Assembly (NCBI GenBank): GCA_947451875.1
Contig: CANGBE010000090.1
Span: 1-6,420 of the forward strand
DNA: 6,420 nt
Direction of reading: 5' to 3'
Source: Sphingomonadaceae bacterium
GTDB taxonomy: Bacteria; Pseudomonadota; Alphaproteobacteria; Sphingomonadales; Sphingomonadaceae
Shown here piece by piece: positions 1-5,839 of this stretch (its first letter is position 1; each line of letters begins with the position of its first letter). A program made the position numbers and the translations under genes. The notes beneath the pieces are model-generated. The model was given only the letters and a program-made list of their open reading frames with translations, did no database searches and was not told the origin of the DNA.

Positions 1-3
1 CCC

Positions 4-76
4 ATAGCCTGTAACCTCGGAAAAGTGAGACTTCACGCCCTCCAGGCGGTCTCACTTTTCCGAGGTTACAGGCTAT
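4..76. repeat. Perfect 28-bp inverted repeat (long hairpin or paired mobile-element ends)
   Basis: The arms at 4-31 and 49-76 are exact reverse complements over 28 bp, separated by 17 nt. The left arm starts ATAGCCTGTAACCTCGG and ends AAAAGTGAGAC. Inside the spacer, CGCC (36-39) can pair with GGCG (45-48), which extends the stem past a 4-nt bulge. Pairing stops at the outer edge, where 3 and 77 are both C. No T-run follows on the plus strand, so it is not a classical intrinsic terminator. Perfect arms of this length resemble terminal inverted repeats of an insertion sequence or MITE brought together, but no transposase remnant lies between them and I cannot name a family. It could also be a cruciform or protein-binding site, or a strong RNA hairpin at the end of a gene left of the window. 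Confidence 0.9.
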
Positions 77-103
77 CGTGCGAGTCGAAGGCTGAAGCCA
101 GTA

Positions 104-143
104 TCCGACTGAAGTCGGAGGGGTTACTCCCCGAGTGGGACTC
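104..143. other. Cluster of three adjacent short stem-loops
   Basis: Three hairpins lie end to end: TCCGAC-TGAA-GTCGGA (104-119), GGGG-TTACT-CCCC (120-132) and GAGT-GGG-ACTC (133-143), followed by TAAAAAATTA. A smaller GGC-TGAA-GCC (90-99) with the same TGAA loop lies just before. No ORF covers the region. On the plus strand no U-run follows, so a terminator for rightward transcription is not supported. It may be part of a structured untranslated RNA, a decayed repeat, or additional structure downstream of the outer-membrane gene. The function is unknown. Confidence 0.4.
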
Positions 144-159
144 TAAAAAATTAGGCGTC

Positions 160-184
160 AAAATCTGATCTGAATCAGATCAGA
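160..184 (-). terminator. Rho-independent-type terminator of the outer-membrane protein gene
   Basis: On the minus strand an 8-bp perfect stem TCTGATCT / AGATCAGA (arms 177-184 and 164-171) with a 5-nt loop is followed directly by TTTT (163-160), and a second T6 run comes after GACGCCTAA. The stop codon of the upstream gene (182-180) lies inside the stem. The stem is only moderately GC-rich, so efficiency is uncertain, but position and order fit a terminator for leftward transcription. Confidence 0.6.
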
Positions 185-650
185 ACTTCATGCCAACGCC
201 AGCGGTCACGGCATCGCCCTGGTCAGCCCAGGCGTTCTTGAAGAAGTGGCGATATTCGGTGGTCAGATAAACCTTGCTGCCAACGTTGTAGTTGACGCCG
301 GCACCCAGATGCCAGTTGCCATCGCAGAAGCCCGAGCAAGGAGCGGTGGTGTAACCGCCGGTCGCGAACAGCTTGGCTGCATCACCAACCTTGGCGCCGA
401 GACGGCCGGTGAAGCCATAAGCAACCTTGGTGCCGCCAGTCAGTATCTTGTCTGCCGACAGCTCAACACCGGCAAATGCGCTGCTGCCAAGATCGAAATC
501 ATAGCCAGCGGCGATTCCAGCAACGGCATCGCTGCCACCGCCATACCAGATCGCGCCGCCGCGTGCTTCGACGCGTACTTCATTAGCGAGAGCGGGAGTA
601 GCGGCTGCAACAGCAGCGGTCGCGGCGAGCGCGAGAAGAACTTTACGCAT
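180..650 (-). CDS. Small outer-membrane beta-barrel protein (Opa/OmpA-barrel-like)
   Basis: This encodes 156 aa. Residues 1-22 form a Sec signal peptide: a basic MRK start, an Ala/Leu-rich core, and an ALA cleavage site before Asn23. The mature part has alternating Gly/aromatic/hydrophobic strands such as GGAIWYGG and HLGAGVNYNVG, and ends in GVGMKF. A terminal Phe is the usual BAM-recognition signature of outer-membrane barrels. About 134 mature residues suits an eight-stranded barrel. Cys105 and Cys109 (CSGFC) lie close together, probably in an extracellular loop, and could form a disulfide. The reading frame is open up to an ATG at 734, but the start at 650 is preferred because AGGAG lies 7 nt upstream and it places the signal peptide at the N-terminus. 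The gene is divergent from trpB and appears monocistronic. The specific ligand or role cannot be told; a structural or adhesion-type surface protein is an inference. Confidence 0.85.
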   Translation of the reverse strand: MRKVLLALAATAAVAAATPALANEVRVEARGGAIWYGGGSDAVAGIAAGYDFDLGSSAFAGVELSADKILTGGTKVAYGFTGRLGAKVGDAAKLFATGGYTTAPCSGFCDGNWHLGAGVNYNVGSKVYLTTEYRHFFKNAWADQGDAVTAGVGMKF

Positions 651-657
651 AAATAAA

Positions 658-662
658 CTCCT
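658..662 (-). promoter_or_regulatory. Shine-Dalgarno AGGAG that fixes the outer-membrane protein start
   Basis: The minus strand reads CAGGAG, then 7 nt (TTTATTT), then ATG at 650. This is an ideal SD and spacing, and it argues against the longer 184-residue frame that starts at 734. Confidence 0.8.
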
Positions 663-715
663 GAGATAAATGCCCATTCTTATGTGCGGGCAGGGCCTCA
701 GGTAGGATTCGGAAG

Positions 716-744
716 TGTAACCTGCAATGAACAAACCTTGTCAG
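716..744 (-). promoter_or_regulatory. Candidate promoter for the outer-membrane protein gene
   Basis: On the minus strand CTGACA (744-739) is followed after 17 nt by GTTACA (721-716), a fair -35 and a weak -10. Transcription would start near 709 and give a leader of about 59 nt before the ATG at 650. Alternatives such as TTGCAG-N17-TACCTG in the same stretch are not excluded. Confidence 0.3.
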
Positions 745-783
745 AAATTGGGCAGATTCAGAGTGTTGCTGCAATGCAACATG

Positions 784-803
784 TTCCGACAGACCTGTCG
801 GAA
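784..803. promoter_or_regulatory. Perfect 8-bp palindrome in the divergent intergenic region (possible operator)
   Basis: TTCCGACA-GACC-TGTCGGAA is a perfect inverted repeat with a 4-nt centre, lying between the outer-membrane gene and trpB. It is flanked by a 5-bp repeat GTTGC/GCAAC (765-780) and a 5-bp stem TGCCC/GGGCA (816-829). No T-run follows on either strand, so a terminator is unlikely. Its place between candidate promoters for the divergent genes fits a dyad bound by a regulator, but no known operator is recognised. Apart from these palindromes and the promoter candidates, I see nothing coding in 651-882. Confidence 0.45.
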
Positions 804-830
804 GTCCGGCAAAACTGCCCGATGGGGCAC

Positions 831-836
831 TTGACA
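831..836 (+). promoter_or_regulatory. Possible -35 element (TTGACA) of the trpBA-accD-folC operon
   Basis: An exact TTGACA lies 46 nt before the trpB ATG. The sequence 16-19 nt downstream is GC-only (about 853-861) and gives no recognisable -10; TAGACT at 846-851 is too close. The operon promoter should lie in this region because the upstream gene is divergent, but this assignment is weak. Confidence 0.25.
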
Positions 837-882
837 CGCCAAGACTAGACTCGCGGCGCGCCGTCTGCCAATCGCGCTAGCC

Positions 883-2097
883 ATGAACGCCCCTGCCCCC
901 AACAGCTTCCGCACTCTGCCTGACGATCGTGGCCATTTCGGCCAGTTCGGTGGGCGCTATGTCGCCGAAACGCTGATGCCACTGATCCTTGAGCTGGAAA
1001 CGGCTTACCGCGCTGCGAAGGCTGATCCGAAGTTCACCGAAGAGTTCGAGGACCTGCTCGAACACTACGTCGGCCGCCCTAGTCCGCTTTATTTTGCCCC
1101 GCGCATCACTGAGGAACTGGGCGGCGCGCAAGTGTGGTTCAAGCGCGACGAGCTGAATCACACCGGCGCCCACAAGATCAACAACTGCATCGGCCAAATC
1201 CTGCTCGCCATGCGCATGGGCAAGACGCGGATCATCGCCGAAACCGGCGCGGGCCAGCACGGCGTGGCGACAGCTACCGTCTGCGCGCGCTTTGGCCTGC
1301 CCTGCGTGATCTTCATGGGCGCGACCGACGTCGCCCGACAGGCCCCCAACGTGTTCCGCATGAAGCTGCTCGGTGCCGAAGTGGTGCCGGTAACCAGCGG
1401 CGCGGCAACGCTGAAGGACGCGATGAATGAGGCGCTGCGCGATTGGGTCGCCAATGTGCACGATACTTTCTATATCATCGGCACCGCAGCTGGCCCGCAT
1501 CCGTACCCTGAGATGGTGCGCGATTTCCAGAGCGTGATCGGCCGCGAGGCGCGGGCGCAACTGCTTTCGCGCACCGGTCGCCTGCCCGATCTGCTGGTCG
1601 CGGCGATTGGCGGCGGATCGAACGCCATTGGCCTGTTCCACCCCTTCCTCGATGATCCCACCGTCAAGATGCTAGGCGTCGAAGCGGCAGGGCACGGGCT
1701 GGACTTTGCCCACGCAGCCAGCCTCGCAGGCGGACGCCCCGGCATCCTCCACGGCAACAAAACCTACCTGCTGCAGGACGACGACGGCCAGATCACCGAG
1801 GCGCACTCGATTTCGGCTGGCCTCGACTATCCCGGCATCGGGCCAGAGCATTCGTGGCTGAAAGAGATCGGCCGGGTCGATTACACCTCGGTCACCGATA
1901 CCGAAGCGCTCGAAGGTTTCCAGCTGCTCTGCCGTACTGAGGGGATCATTCCGGCGCTCGAACCTGCCCACGCCATCGCCGCAGTCGCCAAGGTTGCGCC
2001 GACGATGGACAAGGACCAGATCATCATCGCCAACCTGTGCGGGCGCGGGGACAAGGATATTTTCACGGTCGCCGAAGCGCTGGGAGTGGAAATGTGA
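883..2097 (+). CDS. trpB: Tryptophan synthase beta subunit
   Basis: This encodes 404 aa, the normal length for TrpB. It is a PLP enzyme that joins indole, channelled from TrpA, to serine to make L-tryptophan in the cytosol, within an alpha2beta2 complex. The opening GHFGQFGGRYVAETLMP is characteristic. The PLP Schiff-base lysine is Lys98 in NHTGAHKINN, the catalytic glutamate is Glu120 in AETGAGQHG, the phosphate-binding loop is GGGSNAIG (243-250), and the C-terminal cofactor motif is GRGDKDIF (387-394). Residue 386, just before it, is Cys where the Salmonella enzyme has Ser377 (NLSGRGDKD). The ATG at 883 gives the expected N-terminus, although no clear Shine-Dalgarno precedes it (AATCGCGCTAGCC). 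It is the first gene of a four-gene operon, and its stop overlaps the trpA start. trpF is not upstream. Confidence 0.98.
   Translation: MNAPAPNSFRTLPDDRGHFGQFGGRYVAETLMPLILELETAYRAAKADPKFTEEFEDLLEHYVGRPSPLYFAPRITEELGGAQVWFKRDELNHTGAHKINNCIGQILLAMRMGKTRIIAETGAGQHGVATATVCARFGLPCVIFMGATDVARQAPNVFRMKLLGAEVVPVTSGAATLKDAMNEALRDWVANVHDTFYIIGTAAGPHPYPEMVRDFQSVIGREARAQLLSRTGRLPDLLVAAIGGGSNAIGLFHPFLDDPTVKMLGVEAAGHGLDFAHAASLAGGRPGILHGNKTYLLQDDDGQITEAHSISAGLDYPGIGPEHSWLKEIGRVDYTSVTDTEALEGFQLLCRTEGIIPALEPAHAIAAVAKVAPTMDKDQIIIANLCGRGDKDIFTVAEALGVEM
2082..2097 (+). promoter_or_regulatory. trpA Shine-Dalgarno and trpB/trpA stop-start overlap
   Basis: GGGAG (2082-2086) lies 7 nt before a GTG start at 2094, which overlaps the trpB TGA (2095-2097) as GTGA. 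This sets the trpA start and implies translational coupling of the two subunits, which act in 1:1 ratio. The frame is open farther upstream to 2037, but that would add an implausible N-terminal extension inside trpB. Confidence 0.8.
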
Positions 2098-2882
2098 GCC
2101 GCCTCTCCTCCGCCTTTGCCAAGGGCCACCCGGCCCTCGTCACCTTCATCACCGCCGGTGATCCGACGCCCGGCGCCACCCCGGCGATCCTTGACGCGCT
2201 GGTTGCGGGCGGTGCCGATGTGATCGAGCTGGGCATGCCGTTCACCGATCCGATGGCCGATGGCCCGGCGATTCAGGAAGCGAATATCCGCAGCCTTGGC
2301 GCTGGCACCAAGACCGCCGACATCTTCCGCATGGCGGCAGACTTCCGCGCCCGGCACCCGGACGTGCCACTGGTGTTGATGGGCTATGCCAACCCGATGA
2401 CTACCCGCGGGTCGGAATGGTTCGCTGGCGAATGCCAGAAGGCCGGTGTCGACGGCGTGATCTGCGTCGATATTCCGCCCGAGGAAGATCCAGAGCTTGG
2501 CCCGGCACTGCGCGCAGTTGGCGTTTCGCTGATCCGCCTCGCCACGCCAACCAGCGATGCGGCGCGGCTTCCGGCGATCCTCGAAGGCTCCTCGGGCTTT
2601 CTCTATTACGTCTCGGTCGCGGGCATCACCGGCAAGCAGCAGGCGGCGCTGGGCTCGATCGAGGAAGCGGTGAAGCGCATCAAATCGACCACCGATATCC
2701 CCGTCGCCGTCGGTTTCGGCGTGCGTACGCCCGAACAGGCAGCGGCGATCGCCAAGCATGCTGATGGCGTGGTCGTTGGCTCGGCACTGGTCGATCTGGT
2801 GGCCCAGCACGGGGCCGATGCAGCCGGACCGGTGGAGGCGCTGACGCGCGCTCTTGCCGAAGCGGTCCATTCTGCGCGATAA
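2094..2882 (+). CDS. trpA: Tryptophan synthase alpha subunit
   Basis: This encodes 262 aa from a GTG start. It is a TIM-barrel enzyme that cleaves indole-3-glycerol phosphate to indole and glyceraldehyde-3-phosphate and passes indole through the tunnel to TrpB. The family signature is IELGMPFTDPMADGPAIQ, with the catalytic acids at Glu45 and Asp56 (equivalent to E. coli Glu49 and Asp60). Later motifs in order are MGYANPM, VDIPPEE, GFLYYVSVAGITG, VGFGVRTPEQ and DGVVVGSALV, the last being part of the phosphate-binding end of the barrel. Length is normal (about 260-270 aa). It sits between trpB (4-nt overlap) and accD (6-nt gap), so co-expression with both is expected. No broken or missing catalytic element is seen. 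Confidence 0.98.
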   Translation: MSRLSSAFAKGHPALVTFITAGDPTPGATPAILDALVAGGADVIELGMPFTDPMADGPAIQEANIRSLGAGTKTADIFRMAADFRARHPDVPLVLMGYANPMTTRGSEWFAGECQKAGVDGVICVDIPPEEDPELGPALRAVGVSLIRLATPTSDAARLPAILEGSSGFLYYVSVAGITGKQQAALGSIEEAVKRIKSTTDIPVAVGFGVRTPEQAAAIAKHADGVVVGSALVDLVAQHGADAAGPVEALTRALAEAVHSAR

Positions 2883-2888
2883 GAGCCC

Positions 2889-3737
2889 ATGTCCTGGATC
2901 ACCAAAGTCCGCAATTCGCTCTCCCGCGTCACCAAGCGCGAGACGCCGGATAACCTCTGGATCAAATGCCCTTCGTGCAGCGAGATGCTGTTCACCAAAG
3001 AGTATGAGGAAAACCTCAGCGTCTGCCCGCGCTGCGAGCATCACGGGCGGATCGGCGCCGATGCACGCATGGCGCAGCTGCTCGACCCCGGCTTCAAGCT
3101 GCTGCCCGCGCCCAAGGTTGCCGAGGACCCGCTGAAGTTCAAGGACAGCAAGAAATACCCTGACCGCCTGAAGGCAGCCCGCGCGGCCAATCCGCACAAC
3201 GATGCGCTGACCAATGCAGCAGGCACTATCGAGGGGCAAAAGGTTGTCCTTGGCGTGCAGGACTTCGCCTTCATGGGCGGATCGATGGGCATGGCTGTCG
3301 GTGAGGCTTTCGTCATGGGGGCAGAACGCGCGATCAAGGATCGCTGCGCCTATGTGATCTGCACCGCCGCTGGCGGCGCGCGGATGCAGGAGGGCATTCT
3401 CAGCCTGATGCAGATGCCCAAGACAACGGTCGCGGTGCGGCGGCTGAAGGCGGCAGGCCTGCCCTATATCGTGCTGCTGACCGACCCGACCACCGGCGGC
3501 GTTACTGCCAGTTATGCCATGCTGGGCGATATCCACATCGCCGAGCCGGGTTGCCTTATCGGCTTTGCTGGGCAGCGCGTGATTCAGGATACCATACGCG
3601 AAAAGCTGCCCCCCGGCTTCCAGCGCGCTGAGTATCTCTATGAGCACGGCATGGTGGATATGGTCGTGCACCGCAAAGACCTGCGCGCCCAGCTGGCGCG
3701 GCTGCTGGGATACTTGCAGCCAGCGAAGGCGGCGTGA
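2889..3737 (+). CDS. accD: Acetyl-CoA carboxylase carboxyltransferase beta subunit
   Basis: This encodes 282 aa. With AccA, which is not in this window, it forms the carboxyltransferase that moves CO2 from biotinyl-BCCP to acetyl-CoA, giving malonyl-CoA for fatty-acid synthesis. The N-terminal zinc ribbon is intact: Cys27, Cys30, Cys46 and Cys49 (CPSC and CPRC). The crotonase-like carboxyltransferase core shows GGARMQEG (162-169), the oxyanion-hole segment TTGGVTASYA (201-210) and GFAGQRVIQDT (225-235). Length fits the family. The ATG at 2889 gives the typical MSWI start. Only a weak AAGAG-like sequence lies just before it, so translation may depend partly on ribosomes finishing trpA. accD next to folC is a widely conserved pairing, also seen in E. 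coli, and trpBA upstream is the alphaproteobacterial arrangement. Confidence 0.98.
   Translation: MSWITKVRNSLSRVTKRETPDNLWIKCPSCSEMLFTKEYEENLSVCPRCEHHGRIGADARMAQLLDPGFKLLPAPKVAEDPLKFKDSKKYPDRLKAARAANPHNDALTNAAGTIEGQKVVLGVQDFAFMGGSMGMAVGEAFVMGAERAIKDRCAYVICTAAGGARMQEGILSLMQMPKTTVAVRRLKAAGLPYIVLLTDPTTGGVTASYAMLGDIHIAEPGCLIGFAGQRVIQDTIREKLPPGFQRAEYLYEHGMVDMVVHRKDLRAQLARLLGYLQPAKAA
3725..3729 (+). promoter_or_regulatory. Shine-Dalgarno GAAGG supporting the TTG start of folC
   Basis: GAAGG lies 8 nt before the TTG at 3738, which begins immediately after the accD TGA (3735-3737). The alternative in-frame GTG at 3747 would be 17 nt away, which is less suitable. Confidence 0.5.
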
Positions 3738-5057
3738 TTGCCAACAGTGCGCGACTTCGCCACTTCAGATAATCCGGCAGTCCAGACCCAGCTTGACCGC
3801 CTTGCCGCACTATCGCTGCCGCAGGGGCGCTTCGGGCTTGAGACGATCCGCGAGCTGCTGAACCGGCTGGGCAATCCGCAAGCGAGCATTCCGCCCGCCT
3901 TTCATGTCGCCGGAACCAACGGCAAGGGCTCAACCTGCGCTTACCTGCGTGCCATGCTGGAGGCGCAGGGCCTTCGCGTCCACACTGCCACCAAGCCGCA
4001 TCTGGTACGTTATAACGAGCGCATCCGGCTAGCGGGCGAGCTGATTTCCGATGATCTGTTGGCGCAGCTTTTGGCCGAGGTGCTCGACGTCGGCGCAGAC
4101 CTGAACCCCAGCTTCTTCGAAGTCACTACCGCCGCAATGTTCCTAGCCTTTGCCCGAGTCCCAGCAGACGTCTGCGTGATCGAGGTCGGCCTCGGCGGAC
4201 GGTTCGATGCCACCAATGTGCTGGAAACTGCAGTGGCCTGCGGCATCGCCACACTGGGAATTGATCACGAGGCCTTCCTGCTGCGCGAAGAGGAAGGCGT
4301 TCCGCAAGATCCGCTGGCGAAGATCGCTTTCGAGAAAGCCAGCATCGCGCAGGACGGCGTACCGCTGGTGACGCAGACCTATCCGCGCGAAGTTGCCGCT
4401 GAAGTCGCCCGTACCGCTACTGCCCATGGCGCGCCGCTGATCATGCGCGGGGCAGACTGGTGGGCCAAGCCAAGCGAAGGTGCCATCACCTATCGCGACC
4501 GCCACGGCGAGCTGATCCTGCCGCTGCCAACCCTCGCCGGAGCGCATCAGGCCGATAACGCCGCACTGGCCGTGGCAATGCTGCGCCATCAGAATGTGAT
4601 CGCAGTGTCGGAAGAAGCGATGGCCGAGGGCATCAGCTCGGCCCGCTGGCCTGCGCGGCTGCAACTGCTGGGCGCAGGTCCGCTGACTGCACAGGCGGGT
4701 AGCCGCAAGGTCTGGCTTGATGGCGGGCACAACCCCGATGCTGGCCTCGCGATTGCCCGCCACTTTGCCGAAGCCGAGCCGTTCCATCTGATCATCGGCA
4801 TGCTGGCCAACAAGGATGCTGGCGCGATTGTCGGCCCCATCCGGGACCATCTACTCTCCGTCTCGGTGGTTCCCGCACCCGGCCACGAAGCCCATCCGCC
4901 CGAAGAGTTCGCCGCGCATACCGATCTGCCGGTGCACAGTTTCGCTAACGTAGAGGCCGCGCTCAGTGCCCTGCCGCCAGCAGGCGACGTGCTGATCGCC
5001 GGATCACTCTACCTCGCGGGCGAAGTGTTGCGGCTCAATCAGGAAATTCCGGACTGA
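3738..5057 (+). CDS. folC: Bifunctional folylpolyglutamate synthase / dihydrofolate synthase
   Basis: This encodes 439 aa, as usual for bacterial FolC. It is a Mur-ligase-type ATP enzyme that joins glutamate to dihydropteroate and adds further glutamates to folates. The ATP-binding P-loop is GTNGKGS (59-65). Later motifs are RYNERI (91-96), VIEVGLGGRFDATN (147-160), GIDHE (174-178), Lys200 in FEKASI (the position usually carboxylated), LPTLAGAHQADNAALA (264-279), DGGHNP (328-333) opening the C-terminal domain, and GSLYLAGEVL (422-431). The segment normally reading Ser-Pro-His-Leu is Lys-Pro-His-Leu here (Lys86). The start is TTG directly after the accD stop, or GTG three codons later; no ATG is available near. 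It is the last gene of the operon and faces a convergent gene 3 nt away, without a clear terminator between them. Confidence 0.97.
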   Translation: MPTVRDFATSDNPAVQTQLDRLAALSLPQGRFGLETIRELLNRLGNPQASIPPAFHVAGTNGKGSTCAYLRAMLEAQGLRVHTATKPHLVRYNERIRLAGELISDDLLAQLLAEVLDVGADLNPSFFEVTTAAMFLAFARVPADVCVIEVGLGGRFDATNVLETAVACGIATLGIDHEAFLLREEEGVPQDPLAKIAFEKASIAQDGVPLVTQTYPREVAAEVARTATAHGAPLIMRGADWWAKPSEGAITYRDRHGELILPLPTLAGAHQADNAALAVAMLRHQNVIAVSEEAMAEGISSARWPARLQLLGAGPLTAQAGSRKVWLDGGHNPDAGLAIARHFAEAEPFHLIIGMLANKDAGAIVGPIRDHLLSVSVVPAPGHEAHPPEEFAAHTDLPVHSFANVEAALSALPPAGDVLIAGSLYLAGEVLRLNQEIPD

Positions 5058-5060
5058 GAA

Positions 5061-5741
5061 TCAGCCCGGCGAGCAGGCACCTTTTGCCCGGGCTTTGGCG
5101 GAATCGATCAGCCATTTGTTCGCCGCATAGCGCAGCGGCGTGAGTGCAGGCACCGGCACAGTAACCCGCGCCACCGGAACCCCGGCTTCGCTGGTGAGGA
5201 TCACCGCCGTCGGCGAACTTTCGAGGCTCTTGAACACCAGCGCCAGTTCAGCAGGTGGCAGCACGACATTGGCGGTTTCAATCTGGCTCCCCAGCCGCGT
5301 AGCATAGGCACCGGCGGGCAGTTTCAGCGTGGTCGAAACTGCATAGGGCCCAAAGGTCTTGCCCCCGACTTCGAGCGAGAGCGTAACCGGCTTGCCCGAT
5401 TTCGGGCGCAGCGAGGTCTGCAATTCCATCAGAGCCGGAACGTGTTTGACATAGGCGGCAACCGGATCGACTTCATTCGCCCACTTCAGCCGCAGAAAAC
5501 TCGGCAGAGCCGGATCGACGCGCCTGTTGGTTTCGGGCGCAGAGAGCGCGGCGGCCTGCGGTTCCAACAGCAATTCCGAGGCACCGCCAAAGCGCCCGCC
5601 ATCGCGCGCGAGCAAGGTGCGGTCATGCTTGACGCCCAGCGTCAGGCCCGCGCTATGACAGACGGCGACTTCAGCTGCGGCGGTGACGCCAGAACCGGCT
5701 ACGACTGCGACTGCAATGAAAGCCAGCGATCCCTTCAGCAT
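5061..5741 (-). CDS. Exported protein of unknown function
   Basis: This encodes 226 aa that I do not recognise. Residues 1-23 form a signal peptide: MLKG, a hydrophobic core AFIAVAVVAGSGV, and a TAAA site before Glu24. The mature protein starts with Cys28 and ends with Cys223, its only two cysteines, so a disulfide joining the two ends in the periplasm is likely. The middle and C-terminal parts alternate short beta-like segments (VTLSLEVGGKTFG, AVILTSEAGVPVARVTVPVP), suggesting a beta-rich fold. There are no transmembrane helices after the signal and no lipobox. The ATG at 5741 is supported by GGAG 7 nt upstream. It converges on folC with a 3-nt gap. Upstream lie a candidate promoter and an operator-like palindrome. 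A periplasmic or secreted location is well supported; function is not. Confidence 0.85.
   Translation of the reverse strand: MLKGSLAFIAVAVVAGSGVTAAAEVAVCHSAGLTLGVKHDRTLLARDGGRFGGASELLLEPQAAALSAPETNRRVDPALPSFLRLKWANEVDPVAAYVKHVPALMELQTSLRPKSGKPVTLSLEVGGKTFGPYAVSTTLKLPAGAYATRLGSQIETANVVLPPAELALVFKSLESSPTAVILTSEAGVPVARVTVPVPALTPLRYAANKWLIDSAKARAKGACSPG
5063..5096 (+). terminator. Weak candidate terminator for the operon inside the convergent gene
   Basis: AGCCCGG (5063-5069) can pair with CCGGGCT (5088-5094), followed by only two further T. The loop is 18 nt and the site lies inside the 3' end of the opposing coding region. It is the only stem near the folC stop, but the long loop and short T-run make it doubtful; rho-dependent ending is equally possible. 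Confidence 0.2.
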
Positions 5742-5748
5742 AATCTCT

Positions 5749-5752
5749 CTCC
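5749..5752 (-). promoter_or_regulatory. Shine-Dalgarno of the exported-protein gene
   Basis: The minus strand reads CGGAGAGAGATT-ATG; GGAG lies 7 nt before the ATG at 5741, which settles the start. Confidence 0.7.
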
Positions 5753-5810
5753 GATGCGCGCGCTGGCCGTTTGGCTAGCGCGATTCGTGCCCACCGAACG
5801 CAGCTAATGC

Positions 5811-5839
5811 CTTATTTTGAAAGGCCGCAAGCCTGTTAA
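5811..5839 (-). promoter_or_regulatory. Candidate promoter of the exported-protein gene
   Basis: On the minus strand TTAACA (5839-5834; 5 of 6 to TTGACA) is followed after 17 nt by AATAAG (5816-5811; 4 of 6 to TATAAT). Transcription would start near 5804, leaving a leader of about 62 nt. The -35 hexamer overlaps the palindrome at 5838-5850. Confidence 0.45.

Noticed and set aside
651..734. Longer N-terminus of the outer-membrane protein from an ATG at 734
   Set aside because: It would bury the signal peptide behind 28 residues. The AGGAG at 658-662 is correctly spaced for the ATG at 650.
784..803. Palindrome read as a transcription terminator
   Set aside because: No T-run follows on either strand, and it lies between divergent genes where no transcript is expected to end.
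651..882. A trp leader-peptide attenuator before trpB
   Set aside because: No short frame with consecutive Trp codons and no terminator/antiterminator pair ending in a U-run was found.
877..1641. 254-codon minus-strand frame opposite trpB
   Set aside because: Same reasoning: a shadow of trpB codon bias, with low-complexity His/Arg/Ala composition and no motif.
2037..2093. trpA start inside trpB at 2037
   Set aside because: The 19 added residues do not resemble TrpA. GGGAG and the GTGA overlap support the start at 2094.
1881..3671. 596-codon open frame on the minus strand, antisense to trpA and accD
   Set aside because: It lies wholly opposite genes with intact catalytic motifs. Long antisense frames are common in GC-rich DNA. 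The translation is rich in Arg, His, Ala and Asp with no recognisable domain.
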